This document shows positions 25,911 through 38,069 of a stretch of 50,438 nucleotides of DNA, one piece after another. Made by a program: the position numbers and the translations under genes. The stretch covers positions 1-50,438 of the forward strand of contig JADRCO010000133.1 of NCBI GenBank assembly GCA_021464525.1. The letters run 5' to 3'. The notes under the pieces are model-generated. The model ran no database searches. It was not told where the DNA came from and saw only the letters and a program-made list of their open reading frames with translations. Position 1 is the first letter of the stretch. Every line of letters begins with the position of its first letter. This DNA comes from Rhizophagus sp. LPA8_4_AMF. Its lineage: Eukaryota; Glomeromycota; Glomeromycetes; Glomerales; Glomeraceae.

Positions 25911-26128
25911 ATTACAGCTAATTTCAAAAAGGTCGAGACACTTAGCAAATTTTAAAAAACTCAGAAATATTCAGTAAAGCTTGATATAAAATAAAAATTA
26001 TACCACTATTCTCGGAACAGTACTCCAAATTTAGCGTATAATTTTTATTTTATATCAAGCTTTACCGAATATTTCTGAGTTCTTTAAAATTTGCTAAGTG
26101 TCCCGACCTTTTTGAAATTAGCTGTAAT
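25911..26128. mobile_element. 218-bp palindromic MITE with 93-bp arms
   Basis: The left arm 25911-26003 begins attacagctaatttcaaaaa. The right arm 26036-26128 is its reverse complement with about three mismatches, separated by 32 bases. Read as TA target site plus CAGCTAATTTC ends, it fits a Tc1/mariner-type nonautonomous fold-back element. The near-identity of the arms suggests recent insertion or hairpin-driven correction. It cannot encode a protein. Confidence 0.8.
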
Positions 26129-26750
26129 CAATTAAAAATTTCGGGCCGGTTCCGGTCAAATTACGGCATTAAATGTTTGGCCGGAGTTTAAAAAAATATT
26201 TTTTAAAGCCTTTAACCGGATAATCACAAAGTTTGACCAATAATAAATCTGATATAATTGTTAAATAATAATGGCGTACTTTAATTTGATAATTTACCGA
26301 AGAAATATAATGATAATCTCGAGAGAGAATTGTTGAATTTTTTGTTTTCTTCGATTGATACGAAAATAAACGGATAAACTCAAATGCCTTTCTTACGTGG
26401 TATTTGTAATTGTCATATATTTCTAAGCTAATTTATTGAGCCAACACCTAATTCGGGTAATTGCTTACTAAAAGCATATCCACATGATGTACAATAACAC
26501 GTACACGGGGCGTAATTTAAGGATGCTCTTCGGATAAAGCGGCCGTTTACCCGATAGGCGTCTGACATACGACCGATCAATAATCAAACCACTATCTAAA
26601 GTCGATCAATTTAAAATTCGAATTTGAGTGATCTTAAATTCATGATACTTTATATTCGTTATAAATTGAAAATCCTGCAGACTATAACTGGTTTTTTGGT
26701 TTTTTAACCTTGCGAATTTCAATGTTATTAAAACATTACAACAATATCCA

Positions 26751-26932
26751 AAATAAACGGGTCACTTGTTGCCGAGAATCTGTCGGATTGTCGGCTTGCC
26801 AAGTTTCCGGCTATCCAATCAATTTCATCAAATATACTCAGACTGACAATATCACGTGATTGTTCTGTAAAATGATTGGACCCGATAACCCGACACCCTA
26901 CGGCAAAAAATTTTCAAGTGTCCCGTTTATTT
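26751..26932. repeat. 182-bp MITE-like element upstream of reductase B
   Basis: aaataaacgggtcacttg at the left is inverted at the right as caagtgtcccgtttattt, with one mismatch in 18. The interior is GC-richer than the surroundings (gtcggattgtcggcttgcc) and contains atcacgtgat. It sits in the promoter region of reductase B. Confidence 0.65.
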
Positions 26933-27138
26933 CTGTAAAGAATTCTTCCTGAATATTGTATTATAAATCTAAAAACTGATAATATAATGACGAGGATTTA
27001 ACCGTATATTATTAAGGGTTGTATATAATGTTATTCATGTACAGTACCTATCAAATCTCAATCAGAGACTACATACGATATAATTACCGAATGTGGTCAT
27101 CAATGCATTTTATAATCATCGGATAATTTTATTTTATC

Positions 27139-27146
27139 TATAAATA
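27139..27146 (+). promoter_or_regulatory. TATA-like box of reductase B
   Basis: tataaata lies about 55 bases upstream of the ATG, at a position equivalent to the box of reductase A. Confidence 0.5.
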
Positions 27147-27197
27147 TATAGCCATTGATACCAATTTTCTTCATTTTTTTTTTAAAAAAAAAGGAAA

Positions 27198-28587
<1,390 letters not shown>

Positions 28588-29140
28588 TACTAATACTAAT
28601 TAAAAAATTATGGAAGGTCATTTGGAATTCGAAGTACGCTAAGGACAATATTTTTATTAAGTGAAATATTTAATAAAGTCTATATTTATTATCGTATTTG
28701 TGTGATGTCGTATTTGTGTATCATATAAAAAAGTCCATAAATAATGAAGTAGCAAATCGCGCCACACACTTTTGATGTTTTTTAGTTATATGGTTATGCT
28801 AAAATATTTAAACCGCAAAAGCATTATACGTGACCAATACTATGAAAAAATTATGGACACATTGTTTTGTCATCTTAGCAAAAGAAGAGGTTGTGACCGT
28901 TGTGTTGCAGCTATTTTAGCCGTTTTCGTAAAGTTACGTAGTTACGTTATGGACTCGGTAAATTTTTGTTCTAGTCTATATAGAATATGTTAGAATTGTG
29001 CCGACACGTACTCGGCAAACAAAATTTGCTGACGAAAACAAATATTGAGATTTGAGTTAACCATTAACCGGGTAAATTAACTGAATAATTGGTTAAACAA
29101 TTCTGAACCGCCTTATCAGGTTGATCCGTTAATGGTCTTA
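28588..29140. other. Spacer between reductase B and the hAT fossil
   Basis: No supported gene. From about 29040 it is rich in gttaacc/ggttaa words (aaccattaaccgggtaaatt, ggttaaacaattctgaaccg), which look like a worn terminal region of a DNA transposon. Confidence 0.35.
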
Positions 29141-29149
29141 ATTCTTAAC

Positions 29150-30932
29150 CGCAGGTCTCAACCTTTTAATAATAGTCTAATCAATGCAAAGTGTATCATT
29201 GAGATTGAGATAAACTGGAAGAACACATTTAGTGAAACTGATAGTACAGAAGAGGGAGCCAAAATTCACAGAGATGATAAACAAAAAGTTGAAAGAAACT
29301 TACAACCAAACAAAAAAAGTAAAAAGACTACGTTTAATAATAAAAATATTTCAGGAAATACAAATGAAGACTCAAACAATGAGTAACAATGAGTCTGATG
29401 GTAAGCTACTCAAAAGTAATCTAAAAAATATTGAGCTTACTTTAATTCCAAATGCATTGCCACCTGGAAGTAGTTGAATATGGTCTTACTACCGTATAAA
29501 AGAATTGTTAAGTCTTTGGTTGAAATGCAAGGAGAGGATGGAATAAACATGGTGTTATAGAAGAAACTCAAAGAAAAGTACGAGAATAGGAGAAAATAAA
29601 AAAGGAAATCAACAGAACATGCTCCAAAGTAATCTAGCTATTAAAAAATCGTCGTAATCAAAAATTTATAGGAATTTTAGTAAAAGATCAATGACCTATT
29701 AGTATTCGGGATAACATGGGATTTATTTAATTTATTCATGAATTTGACTCTAATTACCAGTTTCCAAGTGAAAACCGATGCAAGAGACTTTTAGCTGAAG
29801 GATACAATCAAACAAAAGAATTTTTGGCTGATAAAATGGAAAAAGAATTAGTTTCGTGTTTTTTAACAATAGATTTATGGACAGCCAGGAATCGAAGTGG
29901 TTATTTGGGAGTAACATGTTCGTTCATAGATGATTCATTTCTATTATGTAAAGCAACACTGCAATTCAATATCTACCTTACCCACATACTGCCGATAATA
30001 TTGTTGAATTACTTAATCAAATTATACGTGCATGGAAACTTAATGATAAATTCTTACCATTACAACAGATAATGGTTCAAACATGGTTCGTGCTGTTCAG
30101 TTAATGGAAGATGTTACAAGGTTACCTTGTACGGTACATACATTGCAGTTGGTAGTAGGTAAAGGGTTAATGCCAGCAAACCTTAGTAGCAAGAGCGAAA
30201 AGGCTTATGTTGTTTTTCACATCTCCAAAACAGACAGAAAAGTTAATTGAAATTCAAAAAAAGAAACGGCATTTACAAACAGAGGTAAATATTATGTGGC
30301 TTTCATATCATAACAATATTTTGCTTTGTAAATAAATTATATAATTAAAACTTTTTTTTTTTAGAATTTAGAAGAAAATGATAATTATTTGCGTATATTT
30401 TCAGACCAGATGGAATCCTTCTTATCTGGCTTGGATAAGATTATTAAAAATTCGAGATCTTATTGACGTAATGGCGAGTTTACTCAGTGTTGATTCTAAT
30501 CCACAAGCACGAAAAGATGGTAAACGACTAGAAGAAGTTAATTTAGTTGATGAAGAATGGGAGACGTTAAACAATTAATAACTATTCTTAAGAAGTTTGC
30601 AGAAGCTTAGGTGGTAGTACTTATACTACTATTAGCTTTATGCATCAAGTTTCGCATAATTAAGCGAGATATATGTACTTTTACTAAAGAACCAGTTGAT
30701 ATTGATCCAACTACTTCAGATACGGTGTATGTCAGGGAAATTTTTAAAATTAATAAATTCTGAATGTTAATTTGTCATATTGTATATCCGTTTACCGGAT
30801 TTTACGGATATTATCTGTATTACAGATAAAAATAGGATAACTGGACATCTGCAATAACTTATCCATATCGTTTCTTTTAGTCACGGATTGGATAAATACA
30901 GATAGACAGATATCCGGATCTAACCACTACTG
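29150..30932 (+). mobile_element. Decayed hAT-superfamily DNA transposon
   Basis: Fragments in order and in more than one frame match a hAT transposase. An N-terminal lysine-rich part is followed by FIHEFDSNYQFPSE / RCKRLLAEGYNQTKEF (29725-29825). Then come FLTIDLWTARNRSGYLGVT (29860-29920), LTTDNGSNMVRAVQLMED (30057-30112) with CTVHTLQLVVGKGL, TRWNPSYLAWIRLLKIRD (30390-30455) and a trace of LGGSTYTT near 30610. Stops and frame changes separate these pieces, and the C-terminal dimerisation region is missing. The right end is probably ctaaccactactg at 30932; its reverse complement CAGTAGTGGTTAG is hAT-like. No matching left end was found, so the 5' boundary is approximate. Not functional. Confidence 0.8.
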
Positions 30933-32006
30933 ATTTGTAACATGCTCCTCCTATGAAATGAACAGGGTTAATGTTTTCATATCATACAACTTGGTATATT
31001 ACAGATCAAATGTTCCATACCAACAAAGCTTCGCGTTCAGTTATAGCTTCCAACTTCTGCCTTTGCACCGACATAGCATTCTTCCAGAATTCATTTACAA
31101 GCGTTGATTTCTTTTCCGTCTATTAACGATATAGTATTTTTTAGTTTATGAAAGCTAGTTTACCAAATACAATACTACAAGCCACAATTCATGCAATTCC
31201 AGTTGCAAGGACGGAACCACCACAAGCCTCAACTCAATACACTTTACGGCCTCGACCAGGAGTATTGGGTGATTGAACGCAAGCCTCAACCCCATCCAAA
31301 GGCAATCATCCTTTAGACCCGTCCACTTACAACCGGTAGGAAAATCATTCACACACCACCACGAGCCTCAACTCATGCACTTCCCGGCCTCAACCTCTTC
31401 AGATCCGTCCACTACTAAAGAATGAGTTTCCAATTGCACTTGGGTATAATGCCGTTTCAATAAATATACTGGTGTTTCTTCACAACTTATTATTTTTGTA
31501 AGGTTGAGGGAATATCGATGATGTTCTTCGCTTTTATTGAGCAGAAAATCACTACGTTGTTGATGATATATAAAATCCCAACAAAGACCAGTCGTGTTCA
31601 GTTGTGAAATAGTCTGGTTCTTTTATTGAGAAAACTTTTAATCACCAAGAAAGGTGGAAATCCCAAAACAAGTGTTCGAGAGAGTACAAACTTACCTTTC
31701 AGTGTTTCTGCCAGTATGGATGTTCTGCAGTAGAGGTAGAAGCTGACATGTTTTGATTAAGTAATAATACAGTTTAAGCAGAAGTCGAATAAACTAGGAA
31801 AACGGCGTTACTTGATCAGTTGATCTACGTGTCATATTTATTTGACATATTTCAGGGGTCATATTACTCATATAGGTAATGTTACATAAATCGCAAAAAT
31901 AGGAAATAAAATTGTCGATTATGACAGGAACAAAAACGGGGGTTAAACATCATTTATATAATTTTTCTTCTATGATAGTACTTTTTATAATAACTGAAAT
32001 ATCGTA
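30933..32006. other. Spacer with local repeats, no gene
   Basis: No gene is supported. The interval includes the GC-richer 41-bp direct repeat (31217-31257 and 31356-31395). The rest has only short chance frames. Confidence 0.35.
31217..31395. repeat. Degenerate direct repeat rich in 'gcctcaac'
   Basis: ccaccacaagcctcaactca...cggcctcgacc (31217-31257) recurs as ccaccacgagcctcaactca...cggcctcaacc (31356-31395). A partial third unit (gcaagcctcaacccc) lies between them. The bias toward C and absence of G on this strand is unusual for the region. Confidence 0.55.
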
Positions 32007-33922
32007 ATGGATAACGTTGAACTTATTCCTTTAATCGCTTCATATTTAATTAAAGTCGGGACAGGACAGTTTCAGGTTTTATTAGTACAATACTTAGGAC
32101 AATAATAAATGTTTATCAAGCGGCAGAATATAACAAAAAAACTTGTCGCGTTCTAGGAGAAAGAGTACATAATCACTAGATCTTTGGAATCATTAGAACT
32201 TAGAATAAAATTTAGAAGAGAACAGGAATTTCGGGATGAAGCATATTATGATTCTTTTAAACAACTTGTACATGTTTCAAAAAACATTCGAAAATATATT
32301 GTAGATATTTCGCAAATTCACGGGTTTAAAAAAAATATGCAAAAGCAATACGTATTAATGGAAAATTTATGGTTCTAATAATAGAATATGAAGCTGCAAT
32401 GTAAGACTTACAATTTACTTTGGCAGTAGCTAATGAAGAACTAAGAAAGAATGACAATGAAGCTTTAACGGTAGATATTAACGAAAGAGATAATTTCTTA
32501 GAAATAAACGATAGAGTTCATATTATTACTGATGAAATAAAGAATATTAGAAATTTTTTGAAGTAAATTTCCATGGACAAATAGGCGCTAATGCTGATAT
32601 TCTTACTGAAATAAAGAATTTTAGAACTTTTTTGGATGAGGTAAATTATGATTTTTTCAACTTCTCGTTCAAAAATTTGATTTAAAGAAATTATTTATAA
32701 TACATTAACACGCTTAAAAAAACTAGGAATGGACCAGGAGGAAATAGAAGAAAAAGATATTAATTATTTTGAATATGGCGAATTTAGTAATATTGAAATA
32801 ATTGGTGAAGGAGGATTTGGTATTGTGAAAAAAGCAATCACTGATGGTAAAAATCACACTGAAATGTCTCATCAAAAAAAAATCAAAAATTAGCAGAGAG
32901 GTTTTCGAAAGTTTAAAGATGGAGGTACTGTAATTATTGTATTTATATCCATCGTATTAATTGTGAAACTTATATTTAAAAAAATTACTATGTTCTTTTT
33001 TTAGTTAAAAACCCTCCGCGAAGTTAGCTGCCACAAAAACATTATTAGTTTTCTCGGAATATCAAAGGGTTTGCGTTAAGTTGCTTTAATTAGTTTATGT
33101 AATTTATCCTCATCGGTATAAATTCGATCTAAATGATATTTAAATTTCAAGAAAACGGTTATGTCATGGTATTGGAATACGCGAATGAAGGAAATTTAAG
33201 GATTATTTAACAAAAAAAATTCGAATCATTAGAATGGGAAAAAAGATTCAAATGGCATTGGATATTATATGTGATTAAAATTTTTACATTCCAAAGAAAT
33301 AATTCATCGAGACTTGGTAACCAACAATTTAATTTCTGTATTTAATTATTGTTTTGATTTGTAATTTAATATTATTGTAATTATTTCATAGCATTCCAAA
33401 ACCATCTTAGTGAATAATGGTGAATTATTAATCGCAGACTTTGGATTTTCTGAACAATTAACGGAAGTTACATCTAATTTAACGGGTAATCGGATTGGAG
33501 TTATCGCATATATTGAACCACAATGTTTAAAGGATAAAGATTATGTAAAAGATAAAAGGTCTGATATTTATAGCTTAGGTGGTTTATTATGAGCGGATAT
33601 CCTCCTTTTCAAATATAGAAGAACGAAATATGTTAGATTATTACATTGGTCACATGAATCGTAGAGAAGAACCGATTGAAGGTATACCTTTAGAGTATCG
33701 ACGACTTTATCAAAAATGTTGGGATGATGATCCAGAGAAAAGACCAGATATTGATCAAGTATACAAAGAAAGTTTACGTCAATGTTATGGCAATTGTGCT
33801 AACGAACAAGAAGATTCATCAGCTGCATCTGTATCTAATATCAAACCAATCAGATCGACCAGATCTATGCTTATCAGACACCTGGATTGGCCCAAGAAAC
33901 GAGTCGGTAATAGTAGATATTA
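32007..33922 (+). pseudogene. Broken kinase gene with HeLo/MLKL-like N-terminal helical domain
   Basis: Pieces in order read like a large fungal kinase family: a helical N-terminal part starting MDNVELIPLIASYL, with RSLESLELRIKFRREQEFRD and LVHVSKNIRKYI (32180-32330). This resembles the four-helix MLKL/HeLo-type bundle that precedes many kinases of these fungi. A kinase domain follows: IIGEGGFGIVKKA (about 32797-32835), LREVSCHKNIISFLG, YVMVLEYANEGNL, IIHRDL, LIADFGFSEQLTE, SDIYSLGGLL and a C-terminal CWDDDPEKRPDIDQVY. Introns are still recognisable. The reading frame is interrupted in several places, so it looks dead, though fairly young. It lies directly before the broken reductase copy. 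Confidence 0.75.
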
Positions 33923-34166
33923 ATCAATCTTCGAAATAACATTAAGAGACAATTCGTGATTGAACAGGAGAGTTAAGGAATTCGTTCCTGAATTGTTGCA
34001 CAGGAAGAAGCGTAAACATTATAAAACGGATTGCACTTTCACTAGAGTAGGCAACACATTAATTATGGAAAAAAAAATAAATAATGTAAGAAAATAGTGA
34101 TTAAAAGGTTATTTATAAAAAGATGAATTTAAATTATTCTCTTATTTTGGTTTAACGTTTAATTAG

Positions 34167-35156
34167 GTTGGGAGGAATATTCTCACTTTAAATCCGATGC
34201 TGCTTTTTCTTTAAAACACGTAAATAAAGATTATTAGAAGATACTCCGTTGAGTTATTATGTTAGCCTTTTTAATGCTGGTGGATTAAGTTCTTATACGC
34301 CTCTTATGTCTATTGAAGAGCCGAAGGAGGGAGAAACAATTTTATTTCGGTATGCAATAATGAATCTTTTTATTCGTATTTGCTTCTTTTCTTTTCTTTT
34401 CTTTTTTAAAAAGATATCTGATAACAAAATTATCAAATTTTTAGGCTGCTGCTGGTTCTATTGGATAACTTGTCGGTCAATAGCTAAATTTAAAGGATTG
34501 AGAGTAGTTGGTACTGCTTGATCTGATGAGAAAGTTGATTTTCTTTTAAATGAATTAAAATCTGATGCTGCTTTTAATTATAAGAAGGTGGACATTGATA
34601 AGGTACATAACATGTTATAATTCTGTAATAAAGAATTTTTCTCATGATAATTAGACACGTTACATATTTTTTTAGGGATTATCTAAACATTGTCCAAATA
34701 GTATTGATATTTTCTTTGACAATGTCGGGCATGTATTCATATAAATATGATCATATATGTATAATCACATTGTATATTTTTAACGTAATATTTCTTTAAT
34801 TTGTTAAATGTAGTGGAGAAACTCTTGATATAGTTATTGATAATTGTAATATGCTTGCTCGCATTGTGGTTTGTGGTATGATATCACAATATAACATAAC
34901 AAATACTGAAGAAAAATATAAGTTAAAACATGTAGAGAGAATTTTACTTAAATCTATTCGTATACAAGGATTTACCGTACTCTAATATAAAGGAACGGAT
35001 ATTGAAAGAGATTGTGAAAAAGATCTTGCTGAATGGGTTAGAGCTGGTAAAATTATCTATAAAGAGAATACTTACGTAGGAATTGAAAATGTCGCAAAAG
35101 GGTTTGTTGATATGTTGAGTGGTAAAAATATTGGTAAAGTTGTTGTGAAATTATAA
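34167..35156 (+). pseudogene. Broken third copy of the alkenal reductase (exons 2-5)
   Basis: Strong similarity to reductase B, including the introns, begins exactly at exon 2 (gttgggaggaatattctcac) and runs to the end of exon 5. Exon 1 is absent: the sequence before it belongs to the broken kinase gene. There is a frameshift soon after KHVNKD. The Rossmann part reads AAAGSIG but then has a stop where B has GQL, another stop follows VVGT, and a further one lies in exon 5 after the FTV stretch. Intron retention points to segmental duplication rather than retroposition. It derives from B rather than A, judging by FDNVG intron wording and GWEEYSHFKSDAA. Confidence 0.85.
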
Positions 35157-38069
35157 TTACCAATATTAATTAATAAATTGTGGGAGTCATTGGGAGTAAA
35201 ATTTTAAATTTAGCAAATGTTGTTCTAAATATATTTTTTTTAAGAAATAATAAACGTATAAAAAACTACTATTATTGTGAAAGAAAATTATTTAAATAAA
35301 AATTGCTCACATGATGTGAAGTTCACCGCATCACGTGATTAATTTTATTACGTGAACTTGATCAAGAAGAAAAATTTGCAAGCTTCGTTTTTATTAAATT
35401 TTTGTTTTTTTACTAATAAAATTATTTGAAACTAGCTTTAGGATCTTTTTTAATTAAGAGGTTCCTTTCAATTTTTTTTTTACAGTTTCGTGTCATTTAG
35501 AATATTAGATATCGATAATATCGGAAAGATCCTGTAAACAATATTCTATTCTACAACAATTTAAAAAGGTTGATCGAAATATATATTACTTGTGTTTCTA
35601 TTGTAAAACTTCAAAAAGGCCAACCATAGCTAAAAAATTGGCAGATTTTTACACCTATTATAGTAGTTGAAAAGTAGGCGTTTTGGCACATTTTTGTTAG
35701 CGTTATATATTGTAGACTCGAATTGGCGAATGATGACTCTGTTATTCCAAAACATCTGAACATTAGGATATTTTTCACGATGATTCTTATGTAGTTGAAG
35801 AAGTAATTATAATAGTTAGAGCGATAATAAAAAACAAAACTAATAAAAACTGAGGGTACGCAACGGGCGCACAACGGAAACGCAGACCATAACTGATAAG
35901 GTGAACAAAGCGCAGATGTCCACCGTAGTTGTGTGCACAAGGCATAACCACCTTAGCATAAAAAAAAAAAATAACCTTATAATTCTGTATCAAACTGGTT
36001 TGCAGAAACTCTGACTACTTCCGAATCTTCTCCCGTTAGTTCTTCAAAATCGCACCTAAGTTTATGGGACTCCTTTTGGTACGAAAATGTGAAGTCAGAT
36101 TGCTGTTATAGGAACCAAGAAAGCTGGTAGCGTTTCGATTGTTGGACATAAGAAATGATTGCGCGAATTTATATATAAAACTGTTTGTTAGTCAGTTACA
36201 CAGAATTTTAGTCACGTGCGTTATAATCTGTACTTTTAATATAGGAATTTGTTTCAGATACATGGCGAATCAGAAAATGAAATATATGATGCTATCAAAG
36301 AGAGAGGAAGTACGCGGATTCTAGGCCATTTAATGCGAGTCCCAGAATCACATTATCTCTTTGTTCTCTCACATTTTAGATACTATTTGTCCCATACCCT
36401 TTTTATACACTAGATTCCGAAATAAATTATCCCGCCCATATTTACAGAATTTTTATCTATCTATATCTTTCCCAAACACACATCCTCGAAAGAGAACCTA
36501 GAAATTTCGAAATTATAGCGTAATTACGGGAGTATTAGCCAACTGAGGTAAAAAAAAAAAAATGTAGTAATATTTTCGATTAATACTCACCACTACGATT
36601 CATTTCCATAACATTCCATTCGCCTCATATACAAGGAATTGATTGTTTAATTTTTTCTGCGTTATCGAAGAACGATACTGCGCAAAGTTTCAAGAATTCG
36701 GCACGTGAAGATGCTTATGCCATTTGATATGCTGCGCCAGACTTTTGCATGTGACGAGATTCATGTGAGTAATTTCTAATTTTCTATGGTCAGTGCGAAG
36801 ATCAAAATGCCGATATATAACAAGTAGAGTAATGTGTCCGTTTTATTTTGGAACATCTATAGAGGCGCGGAAATTGATTAGCATCGTGATAACATGTTTC
36901 AAGAAGCTAGCCGAACAATAAGCCAACCTACCTTGTTATTACTTTGCGGATAATCTCGTTTGTTTGGTCACGATGTAAGTTTGATTAGATTACATTTGAT
37001 TTTTGCCTATATTTGCGCAAGGTAGATAAAAGGGTTCACTAACTGTCTCACCTTATTTTTATATGATTAGTAGTGGTAGTATAGGTAAACGGAAACTGTT
37101 GAAGTCCGTCGCTTAGTAGCAACAATTAAAAATCTGATCATATGTAGTCATATGATGTATGCTAAAAATGTGCCAAAACGCCTACTTTTAACTATTCTTG
37201 TGAATGTAAATCCCGTTTGGTAAAAATTCTTTTTAATCAACACAATCAACTCTCTTTTCAAATATCACTCCTCTCTTCTTTACATCAGCCTCAATAAAAT
37301 CAAAAATTGGCTATAACATATTATACTAATATCATAATCAATCATCTGTAACGAAATCTACACTAACGTCCATAGCTCAACAATTTGCTAATTATTCTAC
37401 ACTTATTTTTTACACAGATATGGTTGTTGAAAATTCTGATGATATTCTGGATAAATATAGAGTTTAGTGTTATAATTCTCAATGTAATTAATAAATAGAC
37501 AATATAATAAAAAAACCCGTGATGTAACTTTACAATAGAATATGTGAAATATAATCATATAATGTAAAATATGCAAATACATGTGCTACAAATGATCAGT
37601 GAATTTACCACGAATTAAAACACCAAAAAATCAAAAAAAGTAAAATAAAATAAACATTTATTATTATTAAACAGGTAAGTGAGTATGTAAATATTTATCG
37701 TAATTTGGAGAAGAATTAACGATTTTACCATTCAAGAATTAAGAACAAAAGGAACAAAAGTTGTCAAAGGAAGACAAGAAGAAGAATCAATCCGAGCGTG
37801 GTTAATTTTTTAGTTTGTTGAAAAATTTATTTTTATACTAATGCGATATTGAAAATTTTGTGCAATTACCCGATAGAGTTTGACTGTAATAACAATGTAC
37901 TGAGAGGTAGGATTTGGGTTTTATCATCTCTACTTTTCAATGCAATAAAATAATATGCACTTTTTATTGGTCATATTTACATGTGAAAATTATCACGTGA
38001 AAAGTAGCGAGCGAGGAACCATTTATTTCAAATAATTCTCACGAATTTGCTGATTTAAGAGTCGATACG
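35157..38069. other. Gene-poor region dominated by a TIR-bounded insertion
   Basis: No firm gene. 35662-37195 is bounded by inverted repeats. 35290-35350 contains nested CACGTG/CACATG palindromes. 37660-37815 has a short frame (NDFTIQELRTKGTKVVKGRQ...) after an acceptor-like site that might be an exon, but I cannot connect it to anything. Confidence 0.4.
35662..37195. mobile_element. About 1.5-kb nonautonomous or decayed DNA transposon with about 35-bp terminal inverted repeats
   Basis: gttgaaaagtaggcgttttg followed by gcacatttttgttagc at the left (35662-35701) is inverted at the right as gctaaaaatgtgccaaaacg plus cctacttttaactat (37161-37195). Two or three substitutions and a two-base gap separate the arms. 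The interior has no recognisable transposase on either strand. The TIR style recalls Tc1/mariner elements of these fungi, but that assignment is tentative. Confidence 0.6.

Larger units (their letters stand above)
25645..27197. other. Intergenic region between reductases A and B
   Basis: No gene is supported. It holds a 218-bp near-perfect palindrome (25911-26128), worn GGCCGG/AACCGG-rich transposon-like sequence (about 26140-26225) and a second inverted-repeat element (26751-26932) about 265 bases before the start of reductase B. Confidence 0.5.

Noticed and set aside
35611-35993. Overlapping minus-strand frames with cysteine/tyrosine-rich translation
   Set aside because: They lie across the terminal repeat of the 1.5-kb element and match no transposase motif.
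37400-37815. Small spliced gene (MVVENSDDILDKY... and NDFTIQELRTKGTKVV...)
   Set aside because: The two candidate exons could not be joined in frame with convincing splice sites.
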